NCBI RefSeq assembly: GCF_019636135.1
Contig: NZ_JAHBYD010000007.1
Coordinates: 97,249-161,248, forward strand
Length of the DNA stretch: 64,000 nt
Source: Phenylobacterium sp.
Lineage (GTDB): Bacteria; Pseudomonadota; Alphaproteobacteria; Caulobacterales; Caulobacteraceae
Reading direction: 5' to 3'
In this document: piece by piece, positions 10,014 through 17,781 of the stretch
Layout of the letters: each line of letters begins with the position of its first letter
Numbering within the stretch: position 1 is the first letter of the stretch
Position numbers and translations under genes: made by a program
Notes under the pieces: model-generated
Databases searched by the model: none
What the model was told of the DNA's origin: nothing
Seen by the model: the letters and a program-made list of their open reading frames with translations, nothing else

Positions 10014-10805
10014 TCAGCGCCCCTGGAACACGGCCGCGCGCCGCTCCACGAACGAGCGGATTCCCTCGGCGGCGTCGGCCGTCTGCATCACCCGCGCCCG
10101 GATCGCGGGGACGGCGGCGATCGCGGCCTGCTCGCCGGCCTCGGTGTAGAGCTTGCCGGCCTCCTTGGTCACCTGAACGCCCAGCGGCGCGTTCGCGGCG
10201 ATGAGGCGCGCGACCTCCATGGCGCGCTCGCCCTGCCGCCCGACCGGGACCACCTCCTGCACGAGGCCGACCCGGTACGCCTCGGCGGCGCCGAATTCGT
10301 CGCACAGCATCAGGTGGTACATCGCGTTCCCCCACCCGGCGCGGCTTATGTAGCGGAAGTGCGCGCCGCCCAGGGGTGCGATGCCGCGCTTGGCCTCCAT
10401 CTGGCAGAAACGGCTGTCCTCGGCGGCGATCACGATATCGCCCGCCAAGGCCATCTCGATGCCCACCGTGAAGCAGATGCCCTGCACGGCGGTCACGATG
10501 GGCTTGCGGCAGGCCCGGTCCATGCCAAACGGATCGACCGAGCCCTCGGGCCTCGGCACGGGCTTCGCGCCCGGCCCGAAGAACTTCGGCATGTCGAGGC
10601 CGGCCGTGAAGTGGGCGCCTGCGGCAGTCAGCACGCCCACCCGGAGGTCGTCGTCCTCGTCCAGCAGGGTCAGCGCCGCCGAGAGCTGCGCCATCATCTC
10701 CGGGTCGAAGGCGTTCCGCTTGGCCGGGTTGTCGATGACGACCTTCAGGATGTGGCCGTGCCGTTCGCGGCGGACCTGTCCCGCCGTTTTCTCAATCCCG
10801 CTCAT
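10014..10805 (-). CDS. Enoyl-CoA hydratase/isomerase (crotonase) family protein
   Basis: A 263-residue crotonase-fold protein, normal family length. Visible family features are HFTAGLDMPKF, which forms the first half of the oxyanion hole, and VQGICFTVGIEMALAGDIVIA, abbreviated here to its core GICFTVGIEMALAGD, with the second half of the hole. RFCQMEAKRGIAPLGG covers the active-site acid region. The exact reaction (hydration, isomerisation or other) cannot be told. It is the third gene of an SDR-isomerase-crotonase operon; its start overlaps the preceding stop (ATGA). The context suggests breakdown of a CoA-linked or aromatic/alicyclic substrate. Confidence 0.88.
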   Translation of the reverse strand: MSGIEKTAGQVRRERHGHILKVVIDNPAKRNAFDPEMMAQLSAALTLLDEDDDLRVGVLTAAGAHFTAGLDMPKFFGPGAKPVPRPEGSVDPFGMDRACRKPIVTAVQGICFTVGIEMALAGDIVIAAEDSRFCQMEAKRGIAPLGGAHFRYISRAGWGNAMYHLMLCDEFGAAEAYRVGLVQEVVPVGRQGERAMEVARLIAANAPLGVQVTKEAGKLYTEAGEQAAIAAVPAIRARVMQTADAAEGIRSFVERRAAVFQGR

Positions 10806-11404
10806 GCGCCCACCGCCTCTTCCACCTGGCCCAGCCGGTCCTTGCCGAAGAACATCTCGTCGCCGACGAAGAAGGTCGGGATTCCGAACACGCCGCGCGC
10901 CACCGCCGCCTCCGTATTGGCGACCAGCTCGCCCTTCACCTCGGGGTCCTGCGTGGCCGCGAGGATCGCCGCGCCGTCCAGGCCGGCCTCGTCCAGCGTC
11001 GCCTGCACCACCCCGGGATCGTCCATCTTCAAGCCGCGCTCCCACATGGCCGCCAGCACCGTCTCCAGGTAGCGGTCGCCCACGCCCATCCGCCGGGCCG
11101 CGATCAGGCCGCGCATGATCACGAGCGTGTTGATCGGGAAATGGGGGTTCATCCGGAAGTCGGTCAGCCCGTGCTTCTTCACGTACCGCTGCGTCTCCAG
11201 GTTCTCGTAGGCCAGCTTGCCCTTCACCTCGCCGAACGCCTCCATGGGCGAGCGGTTGTTCGCAGCCTTGAAGATGCCGCCCAGCAGGCAGGGGATCAGG
11301 TTCACCGTCGCGCCGTGCTTCGCCGCGATCCCCGGCAGGACCTTCCACGAGAGGTAGCCGTTGGGGCTCCCGAAATCGAAGATGAAGTCGATCGTCGAAG
11401 CCAT
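10802..11404 (-). CDS. DsbA-like 2-hydroxychromene-2-carboxylate isomerase family protein
   Basis: A 200-residue protein of the thioredoxin-fold DsbA/kappa-GST group. The N-terminus IDFIFDFGSPNGYLSW carries the Ser of the active site (FGSP) instead of a CxxC pair. The C-terminal GVFGIPTFFVGDEMFFGKDRL is the hallmark cis-Pro region of HCCA isomerases, shown here as VFGIPTFFVGDEMFFGK. Known members use glutathione to isomerise ring-cleavage products in naphthalene-type degradation, but many are of unknown substrate. It overlaps both neighbours by ATGA-type junctions, so the three genes are surely co-transcribed. Confidence 0.87.
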   Translation of the reverse strand: MASTIDFIFDFGSPNGYLSWKVLPGIAAKHGATVNLIPCLLGGIFKAANNRSPMEAFGEVKGKLAYENLETQRYVKKHGLTDFRMNPHFPINTLVIMRGLIAARRMGVGDRYLETVLAAMWERGLKMDDPGVVQATLDEAGLDGAAILAATQDPEVKGELVANTEAAVARGVFGIPTFFVGDEMFFGKDRLGQVEEAVGA

Positions 11405-12135
11405 CACCAGCTCTCCTTCCAGGGGCGGACGTCCAGTTCGTGGGTCCAGGCCGAGCGGCCCTGCTTGTGCAGGGCGACATAGGTCTGCGCGATCTCCTCG
11501 GGCCGCAGGATCGCGCCCTCGGCCAGCAGGTCCTCCGCGTTCGGCCGCATCCCGCGGATGAAGACGCCGTCGATGCCGCCGTCGACCACGATGTGGCCGA
11601 CGTGGATGCCCTCGGGCCCCAGCTCGCGCGCCATGCTCTGGGCCACGGCCCGCAGGCCGTGCTTGGCCGCCGCGAAGGCCGAGAAGCCGTCGCGCCCGCG
11701 CACGCTGGCCGTGGCCCCGGTGAACAGGATGGTGCCCCGGCCGCGCGGGACCATGTGCCTGGCCGCCTCGCGCCCGGCCAGGAAGCCCGCGAAGCAGGCC
11801 ATCTCCCAGACCTTGGTGAAGACCCGCGCCGTCGTCTCGCGGATGCCGAAGCGCACGTTCGCCCCGATGTTGAAGACCACCACTTCCAGCGGCCCCACCT
11901 CGCGCTCGATCCTGTCGAAGAGGGCGACCATCTCGTCCTCCTCGCGGGCGTCGACGCCATAGGCGTGAGCTGTGCCGCCCGCATCCCGGATGCCGTTCGC
12001 GATCCGCTCCAGTTCGTCGAGGTTGCGCGGCCGGCGCGTCATGCAGACCGCCAGGCCCTCGGCCGCGAACGCCTTGGCGATCGCCGCCCCCAGGCCGTCG
12101 CCGACCCCCACCACGAGACACGCGCCCGCCGCCAT
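11404..12135 (-). CDS. SDR family oxidoreductase with Phe in place of catalytic Tyr
   Basis: A 243-residue short-chain dehydrogenase with a Rossmann fold. The nucleotide loop is [13 protein letters not shown] (residues 8-20) rather than the textbook TGxxxGxG. The NNAG-like motif reads NIGA (residues 89-92). The YxxxK catalytic motif is replaced by Phe154-Ala-Ala-Ala-Lys158, so the general acid Tyr is missing while Lys is kept. It may catalyse a different step or be a divergent subfamily. It is the first gene of the operon, divergent from the HxlR regulator with 71 bases between the start codons, which suggests local control. Confidence 0.88.
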   Translation of the reverse strand: MAAGACLVVGVGDGLGAAIAKAFAAEGLAVCMTRRPRNLDELERIANGIRDAGGTAHAYGVDAREEDEMVALFDRIEREVGPLEVVVFNIGANVRFGIRETTARVFTKVWEMACFAGFLAGREAARHMVPRGRGTILFTGATASVRGRDGFSAFAAAKHGLRAVAQSMARELGPEGIHVGHIVVDGGIDGVFIRGMRPNAEDLLAEGAILRPEEIAQTYVALHKQGRSAWTHELDVRPWKESW

Positions 12136-12146
12136 GTCGCCACTCC

Positions 12147-12161
12147 GTTCGGATTTCGAAC
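12147..12161. promoter_or_regulatory. Inverted repeat between SDR operon and hxlR-type gene (candidate operator)
   Basis: GTTCG-N5-CGAAC is a perfect 5-bp inverted repeat in the 71-base divergent intergenic region. A further TTCGAAC half-like block (GAATTCGAAC) follows at about 12174-12183. HxlR-family dimers bind short palindromes, so this is a natural operator candidate for the adjacent regulator. No footprint data; inference only. Confidence 0.45.
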
Positions 12162-12206
12162 GAACATCGTCTTGAATTCGAACCCAGTCAATGGGAGAAT
12201 CCGGCC

Positions 12207-12650
12207 ATGCGCTGGACCGACCTCGCCGAGCAGGACTGCTCCGTCGCCCGCACCGTGGCGGTGATCGGCGACCGCTGGACGCTGATGATCCTGCGCGACC
12301 TGTTCCTGGGCGTGCGCCGCTTCGAGGATTTCGAGCGCCGCCTCGGCATCTCGCGCAGCATCATCGCCGAGCGGCTGAAGACGCTCGTGGACGAGGGAGT
12401 CCTGCGCCGCGAGGCCTACCAGGACCGCCCGGTCCGCCACGAATACCGCCTGACGGAGAAGGGCCTCGCCCTGCACCCGGTGATCATGGCCATCGTCCGC
12501 TGGGGCGACGTCCACTATGCGGGCGAGGCTGGCCCGCCGCTGATCCACCGCCACAAGGCCTGCGGCTGCGATTTCCACCCCGTCCAGACCTGCTCGGAAT
12601 GCGGCGAAGCCGTGGGCGTCCGCGACGTCGAAGTCCGCCCGGCGCGCTGA
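12207..12650 (+). CDS. HxlR-family transcriptional regulator with C-terminal Cys cluster
   Basis: A 147-residue winged-helix regulator. The start of the HxlR domain is clear: CSVARTVAVIGDRWTLMILRDLF (core ARTVAVIGDRWTLMILRD), with the typical N-terminal Cys11, followed by FEDFERRLGISRSIIAERL. The last 35 residues carry CGCDF and CSECGE, four cysteines that could bind zinc, a tail found in some HxlR relatives. It is transcribed away from the SDR operon and is likely its regulator. The signal sensed is unknown; thiol or metal sensing is possible because of the Cys residues. Confidence 0.9.
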   Translation: MRWTDLAEQDCSVARTVAVIGDRWTLMILRDLFLGVRRFEDFERRLGISRSIIAERLKTLVDEGVLRREAYQDRPVRHEYRLTEKGLALHPVIMAIVRWGDVHYAGEAGPPLIHRHKACGCDFHPVQTCSECGEAVGVRDVEVRPAR

Positions 12651-12664
12651 CGTTCCCCCACACA

Positions 12665-12817
12665 TGTCATCCCGGTTTTGGCGAAGCCAAAGACCGGACC
12701 CAACCCACCGGTGCTCTGAGTATCGGCGTGGCCCCGATCGACAGGGCCGCCCTCCCAAGCGTCAGATCACCTGACGGTTGGGTCCCGGTCTTCGCCTGCG
12801 GCGAAACCGGGATGACA
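12665..12817. repeat. Palindromic element, TGTCATCCCGG family
   Basis: The ends TGTCATCCCGGTTTT and GCGAAACCGGGATGACA are inverted repeats, with further pairing inward (ACCCAACC against GGTTGGGT). A small internal hairpin CGTCAG-ATCAC-CTGACG-type sequence lies near 12760-12776. It fills most of the gap after the HxlR gene (12651-12917). Same family as 1891, 20526, 26235 and 33045, closest to the 33045 copy. No gene is visible in this gap. Confidence 0.85.
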
Positions 12818-12917
12818 ACGCGAGAAGGGGATGAGGGCGCGTCGGCTGTTACCTGCGATCAAGCGGTTGAGTCGCCGCGTCATGGCTCCGTGAGGCCGGC
12901 CGCCGGACAACGCCGGC

Positions 12918-13928
12918 ATGCGCAGGTTCACGCTCCTCTTCTTCGCCCTCGCCCTGGCCGCCGGCGCCGGAAGCGCGGCCCGGGCGGCCGACGCCTACAA
13001 GGCCCCGCGCACGCCGTTCGGCCAGCCCGACTTCCAGGGCGTGTGGACCAACACCTCGCTGACCTGGCTGGTCAGGCCGCCGATCTTCAAGGGCCTCGTC
13101 GCCACGCCGCAGGAAGAGGCGATGATGCTGGGCGGCTTCAAGCAGATGGCCGGCGATCTCCTGGCCGAGCACGTCGACCCCGACCTGCCGGCGCCGCCGG
13201 AGGTGAAGTCCGCGCCCCAGGCCGACCTCCTGGAGATGGACCTGAAGCTCGCCCGCATCGACGGCCAGCCGCGCTCGTCCTGGATCGTCGAGCCCGCCGA
13301 CGGCCAGCCGCCGCTGACCGAGGCCGGCAAGGCGGCCACCGCGGCCTTCGAGAAGTCCAAGGGCTACGCCGATCCGGAAGCCCGCCCCAACGAGGAGCGC
13401 TGCCTCACCTCCATTGGCCTGATCGAGGGCCCGCCGATGATGAACGGCGGCTTCAACGGCCACTACCAGATCGTCCAGACCAGGGACCACGTGGCGATCC
13501 ACGTCGAGATGAACCACGACGTGCGCATCATCCGTCTCACCGACCACAGGCGGCCGTCGCCGGCGATCACGCCGTGGATGGGCGACTCCATCGGCTGGTG
13601 GGAGGGCGACACCCTGGTGGTCGAGACCACCAACCTGAACCCGAAGGGCGCCTACGTCGGCGGCCTGACCGGCGGCTTCGCCTATTCGCCGAACGCCAAG
13701 GTGATCGAGCGCTTCACCCGCAAGTCCAGGGACATGTTCCTCTACGAGTTCACCGTCGAAGACCCCGTGACGTTCTCGAAGCCCTGGCGCGGCGAGATGC
13801 CGTTCCGCCCCGCCTCAGGCCCCATCTACGAGTACGCCTGCCACGAGGGGAACTACTCGCTCCCCAACATCCTCCGCGGCGCCCGCGTCCAGGACGCCGA
13901 GGCCGCCAGGGCCGCCGCGAAGCCCTGA
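12918..13928 (+). CDS. Exported protein of unknown function
   Basis: A 336-residue protein with a clear Sec signal peptide (MRRFTLLFFALALAAGAGS..., cleavage after about residue 23 at ARA-A). The mature part begins AYKAPRTPFGQPDFQGVWTN, a start shared by a family of secreted hypothetical proteins that I recall as common in sphingomonads and Caulobacterales. It is rich in Trp and Pro. ITPWMGDSIGWWEGDTLVVE and GHYQIVQTRDHVAIHVEMNH suggest a beta-rich fold. No catalytic motif is recognised. The gene stands alone between a repeat and an intrinsic terminator. Confidence 0.8.
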   Translation: MRRFTLLFFALALAAGAGSAARAADAYKAPRTPFGQPDFQGVWTNTSLTWLVRPPIFKGLVATPQEEAMMLGGFKQMAGDLLAEHVDPDLPAPPEVKSAPQADLLEMDLKLARIDGQPRSSWIVEPADGQPPLTEAGKAATAAFEKSKGYADPEARPNEERCLTSIGLIEGPPMMNGGFNGHYQIVQTRDHVAIHVEMNHDVRIIRLTDHRRPSPAITPWMGDSIGWWEGDTLVVETTNLNPKGAYVGGLTGGFAYSPNAKVIERFTRKSRDMFLYEFTVEDPVTFSKPWRGEMPFRPASGPIYEYACHEGNYSLPNILRGARVQDAEAARAAAKP

Positions 13929-13951
13929 TCCCCCGAACCCAAGCCAACTCC

Positions 13952-13982
13952 GAGCCTCCGCGCGAGCGGAGGCTCCTTTTTT
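13952..13982 (+). terminator. Intrinsic terminator after the exported-protein gene
   Basis: A perfect 10-bp stem (GAGCCTCCGC / GCGGAGGCTC) with a GCGA tetraloop is followed by CTTTTTT. It begins 24 bases after the stop codon. This is the clearest rho-independent terminator in the window. Confidence 0.92.
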
Positions 13983-13984
13983 CG

Positions 13985-14056
13985 AACCACAGAAGACACA
14001 GAAAACACGGAAGTCGGCCGCAGCCTTTTCTGTGTCCTTCTGTGTTTTCTGTGGTT
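13985..14056. repeat. Inverted repeat of CACAGAA type
   Basis: AACCACAGAAGACACAGAAAACACGGAA on the left pairs with the right half TTCTGTGTCCTTCTGTGTTTTCTGTGGTT. The sequence is simple and purine-biased, unlike flanking genes. Similar half or full elements built from CAGAG/CTCTG words lie at 51957-52043 and about 35270-35300. It occupies the space between a terminator and the end of the convergent carboxylase gene. Confidence 0.75.
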
Positions 14057-14074
14057 TCTAGCCGCTTCGCGGCG

Positions 14075-17000
14075 TCAGGGACGCCAGCCCAGCGGCCGTG
14101 GTCCCAGGCGGCCGGGTTGGGTGACGATGCGCCAGGCGTTTTCGGCCCATTCGCAGATCCACCGGCGGGTGTCGCGCGGGTCGATCATCTCCTCCATCTG
14201 GAAGCGGTTCAGCGGCCCCACCGGCCCGCGCACGCTCTCGATCCGCGCCTCGATCTCGGCCCTGAGCGCCGCCGGGTCCTCGGCCTCGGCGAGCTGGCGC
14301 TTGTAGGCCGCCTCGATGCCGCCCTCCGGCGGGATGCCGCCCACGTCGGCCGCCGGCCACACCACCCGCGCGCTCGCCGCCGCCTTGGGGGTCGCGTAGT
14401 TGTTGCCCGCCACGCCGAAGCTGCGCCGCAGGATCACGGTGAAGATCGGCACGCTCACCTGGCTGAACGCGATCATCCACTCGCCGCCCTTGCGGATCGT
14501 GGCCGCCACCTCGTGCTCCACGCCCACCGCGAAGCCCGGGTTGTCGACGAGGTTCACGATCGGCAGGTGGAACAGGTCGCAGAGGTCCGAGAGCCTCTTC
14601 AGCTTGTCGCAGCCGTCGGCGGTCAGCGCCCCGCCGTTCTCGTGGCGGCTGTCCGAGGCCATGATCCCCACCGGGATGCCGCCAAACCGCGCCAGCCCCG
14701 TGATCTGGTCCGAGCCCCAGAGCGCGCCCATCTCGAAGAAGCTGCCCTTGTCGGCCATCAGCCGGATGGCGCGGCGCATGTCGAAGGTCGTCGTCCGCTT
14801 GCGCGGCACGATCGTGAACAGCTCCTCCTCGCGCCGGTCGACGGGATCGTCGCAGTCGGTCCGCGGCGGCGCGTCCCAGACGCTGGGCGGCAGGTAGGAG
14901 AGGAACCGTTTGGTCTGCTCGACCGCCTCGGCCTCGGTCCCGGCCAGGTTGTCGACCGCACCGTTGCGGCAATGGATGCGCCAGTCGCCCAGCTCCTCCT
15001 TGGTGATGTCGTAGCCCATGGCGTGCGCCACCACGGGCGGCCCGGCCACGAAGAGCTGGGCGATATCGCGCACCATCACCGAGAAGTGGCCCAGCACGGC
15101 CTTCGCCGCCCCGATGCCCACCACGGACCCCAGCAGCACGTTCACGACAGGCACGCAGCTAAGCTGCGTGGCGTACATCTCCGAGCCCAGGTGCCCCGGC
15201 AGGAACGAGCCGCCGCCGCCCGAGACCCGCGGCCGGCCGGCCTTGATCGCGCCCGTGCTCTCCTTGGCCGCGCCCTCGCCGGCCTCCTGCTTCGGCACCA
15301 TCGAGGCCACGCTGCCGCCGCCCGACGAGCCGTCCAGCAGCCGCACCGAGGGGCAGCGGAACTCCAGGCTGAGCTCGTCGAGATAGCGGCTCTTCTGCCC
15401 GATCGCCCCGTCCGAGTGGCCGCCGCGCGAGGTGAAGTCGTCGGCGCAGACGATGGTGCGCCGCCCGTCCACGGCGCCCCAGCCGCCCACGTGGTTGGCC
15501 GGCGTGAAGTCGGCGATCCCGCCGTCGGCGTCGTAGCTCGCGAAGCCTGCCAGGCTGCCCACCTCGCGGAAGCTGCCGCCGTCCAGCAGCAGGTCGATGC
15601 GTTCGCGGCACGTCAGCTTCTGGCGGTTGCGCTGTCGGATCACGCCGGGGTCGCGGGTCTCCGGGCCGAAGCGGTCGTGGGCGATCTGCTGCAGCGCCGC
15701 CACCTGGCCCATCACAGGCGCCCAGCTATCCTCGCCGTAGGTCCGCGGCGTCGCGCCGCCGCCCGCGTCCGCGCTGGGCCGGATCGCCGCCAGCACCTGG
15801 CCCGCGGCCACGGCCGATCCGGCCTCCACCGCCGCCATCCGCGCCACCACGCCCGTGCAGGGCGCGGTGACGGTGGTCTCCATCTTCATGGCGCTGATGA
15901 CCAGCAGCGGATCGCCCGCCGACACCGCCGCGTCGGGCGCGATCATCACGGCCACCACCGATCCGCCCATCGGCGCCTCGACCGCCTCCTCGCCTTCGCC
16001 CACGGGCAGGGCAGGGGACGCGGCTGCCGGTTCGGCGCGCCGCGTTCCGGCGCCGGCCGGCCTGGCCATCAGGCCCGCGGCGTTCGACGCCTTCAGCATC
16101 GTGTTCGGTGACGCCAGCGCCGGCTTTTCGCTGAGCAGCGTCGTGCGCGCATCGCCCGCCGCGACCGACGGCTCGGCCAGGATCGCCTGAAGTTGCCCCA
16201 GGTTGGTCGGCAGCCCCGCGATGTGGAACTCGGCCAGCGCGCGGCCGCACCGCTGCACCGCCGAGGCCAGGGTGCCGGCCGAGCTCGACCGCGCGATCAC
16301 CTTGGCGAACATCGGGTCGAACTGCGGCGGCGGCGTCAGGCCCGGATAGCCGCAACTGTCCACTCGCACGCCCGGCCCCGCCGGCTCCTTGTAGCCGTCC
16401 AGCGCCCCGGTCCCGACGGCGGTCACCCGCGCCTGCACCGCATAGCCCCGCGCCGGCGGCGTCTCGGCCAGGCCCAGGTCGCCCAGCGTCGCCCCCGCCG
16501 CGATCCGGAACTGCGTTTCCACCAGGTCGACGCCGGTCACCTCCTCGGTGACGGTGTGCTCCACCTGGATGCGCGGGTTGCATTCGATGAAGAAGTGCGC
16601 GCCGCTCTCCGGCTCCACCAGGAACTCCACCGTGCCGGCGTTCACATAGCCGCCCGCCTTCGCCAGCTTCAGCGCGTCGTCCAGGATGCGCTGGCGCAGG
16701 CCCGGCTCCAGGCCCGCCGCCGGCGCGATCTCCACCACCTTCTGGTTCCGGAGCTGCACCGAGCAGTCGCGTTCCCACAGGTGGATCATCCCGCCCCGCG
16801 CGTCGGCCAGCACCTGCACCTCGATGTGCCGCGGCCGCACGACCAGCTTCTCGAGGAACACCGAGCCGTCGCCGAACGCGGCGGCCGCCTCGCTCCGGCA
16901 GCGCGCGAAGGCCTCGGCCAGTTCGCCCGGCCCGGCCACGCGGCGCATCCCGCGCCCGCCGCCGCCGGCCGCGGCCTTCAGCATCACCGGATAGCCGATG

Positions 17001-17455
17001 GCGCCCGCCGCCGCCTCGGCCTCGGCCGGCGAGGCCAGCGCGCCCGCGCTTCCCGCCACCGTCGGCACGCCCAGCGACGCGGCCAGCCCCCGCGCCTTCA
17101 CCTTGTCGCCGAACAGCTCCAGCGCCTCGGGCGGCGGCCCCACGAACGTCAGCCCTTCGGCCAGGCACCGCCGCGCGAACGCCGCGTTCTCCGACAGGAA
17201 GCCATAGCCGGGATGGACGCTGTCGCACCCGGACGCCGTCGCCGCTGCGATCAGCGCCTCGATGTCGAGGTAGGGCGCCACCGCATCGCCGCCCGGCCCG
17301 CCGATGGCCCGCGTCTCGGTCGTGACCTTGGCGTGCAGCCCCCGCGCGTCGGCCGCCGAATGCACCGAGACCGTCTCGATCCCCAGCGCCTGCGCCGCCC
17401 GCGCGATCCGGACTGCGATCTCGCCCCGGTTGGCGATCAACACCCGCTTCACCAC
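14075..17455 (-). CDS. Single-chain biotin-dependent acyl-CoA carboxylase
   Basis: An 1126-residue protein that fuses all parts of a biotin carboxylase system. It has a biotin carboxylase domain (residues 1 to about 450; start VKRVLIANRGEIAVRI; ATP-grasp GGGGRGMRRV), a biotin carrier domain with the biotinyl site AMKM (Lys524), and a carboxyltransferase from about 590 to the end. Such one-chain enzymes are known as long-chain acyl-CoA carboxylases in mycobacteria; most alphaproteobacteria use separate PccA/PccB subunits. The start is GTG; GTG-GTG at 17455-17450 gives a choice of two adjacent codons. The carboxyltransferase keeps the glycine-rich oxyanion stretches (SGGGGSFLPG, RRSFGVAGNNYATP). 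Substrate is not predictable from sequence. Confidence 0.9.
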   Translation of the reverse strand: MVKRVLIANRGEIAVRIARAAQALGIETVSVHSAADARGLHAKVTTETRAIGGPGGDAVAPYLDIEALIAAATASGCDSVHPGYGFLSENAAFARRCLAEGLTFVGPPPEALELFGDKVKARGLAASLGVPTVAGSAGALASPAEAEAAAGAIGYPVMLKAAAGGGGRGMRRVAGPGELAEAFARCRSEAAAAFGDGSVFLEKLVVRPRHIEVQVLADARGGMIHLWERDCSVQLRNQKVVEIAPAAGLEPGLRQRILDDALKLAKAGGYVNAGTVEFLVEPESGAHFFIECNPRIQVEHTVTEEVTGVDLVETQFRIAAGATLGDLGLAETPPARGYAVQARVTAVGTGALDGYKEPAGPGVRVDSCGYPGLTPPPQFDPMFAKVIARSSSAGTLASAVQRCGRALAEFHIAGLPTNLGQLQAILAEPSVAAGDARTTLLSEKPALASPNTMLKASNAAGLMARPAGAGTRRAEPAAASPALPVGEGEEAVEAPMGGSVVAVMIAPDAAVSAGDPLLVISAMKMETTVTAPCTGVVARMAAVEAGSAVAAGQVLAAIRPSADAGGGATPRTYGEDSWAPVMGQVAALQQIAHDRFGPETRDPGVIRQRNRQKLTCRERIDLLLDGGSFREVGSLAGFASYDADGGIADFTPANHVGGWGAVDGRRTIVCADDFTSRGGHSDGAIGQKSRYLDELSLEFRCPSVRLLDGSSGGGSVASMVPKQEAGEGAAKESTGAIKAGRPRVSGGGGSFLPGHLGSEMYATQLSCVPVVNVLLGSVVGIGAAKAVLGHFSVMVRDIAQLFVAGPPVVAHAMGYDITKEELGDWRIHCRNGAVDNLAGTEAEAVEQTKRFLSYLPPSVWDAPPRTDCDDPVDRREEELFTIVPRKRTTTFDMRRAIRLMADKGSFFEMGALWGSDQITGLARFGGIPVGIMASDSRHENGGALTADGCDKLKRLSDLCDLFHLPIVNLVDNPGFAVGVEHEVAATIRKGGEWMIAFSQVSVPIFTVILRRSFGVAGNNYATPKAAASARVVWPAADVGGIPPEGGIEAAYKRQLAEAEDPAALRAEIEARIESVRGPVGPLNRFQMEEMIDPRDTRRWICEWAENAWRIVTQPGRLGPRPLGWRP

Positions 17456-17523
17456 TGACCGTCTCCTCGCGCCCGCTCTGCCGGCGGCCTCCGGGCCACT
17501 TTCGAACAGTTGTTGGAGGGCGC

Positions 17524-17731
17524 CAACCTTCCTCTCCCGCTCGCGGGAGAGGGGGACCGCTCGCCGAGCGCAGCGGAGAGCGAGTGGTGGAGAGGGAAAG
17601 CCTCAAGCTCGGCGCTCAACCCAGGCTGAAGGAACCGCTCTGCCGGCCGCTTTCCCTTTCCACCATCCGCTCTTCCCCCGGCCTTCGCCGGGGTCGGCGG
17701 ACGGTCCCCCTTTCCCGCAAAGCGGGAAAGG
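17524..17731. repeat. Large palindromic element (CTCTCCC/GGGAGAG family) in a 326-base gene-free gap
   Basis: The gap between the divergent carboxylase and radical SAM genes (17456-17781) has no gene. It holds an element with two strong hairpins: 17531-17552 (CCTCTCCCG-CTCG-CGGGAGAGG) and 17709-17731 (CCTTTCCCGC-AAA-GCGGGAAAGG). The two halves are also complementary to each other over long stretches (for example GGAGAGGGAAAG with CTTTCCCTTTCC). The promoters of both flanking genes must lie in or beside this element; none could be named. Confidence 0.8.
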
Positions 17732-17781
17732 AAGCGCGGCTCCGCTTGCGCGAACAAATAGAGAACAATATCCTGCCGCCC

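Noticed and set aside
12191..16111. 1306-codon plus-strand open frame spanning the HxlR gene, the exported-protein gene and the carboxylase
   Set aside because: It crosses a terminator, two repeats and several genes with real signatures, and its composition is shadow-like.
17584..17781. N-terminal extension of the radical SAM gene through the palindromic repeat
   Set aside because: The extra 66 residues would be encoded by a repeat; the ATG at 17782 gives the family-like N-terminus.
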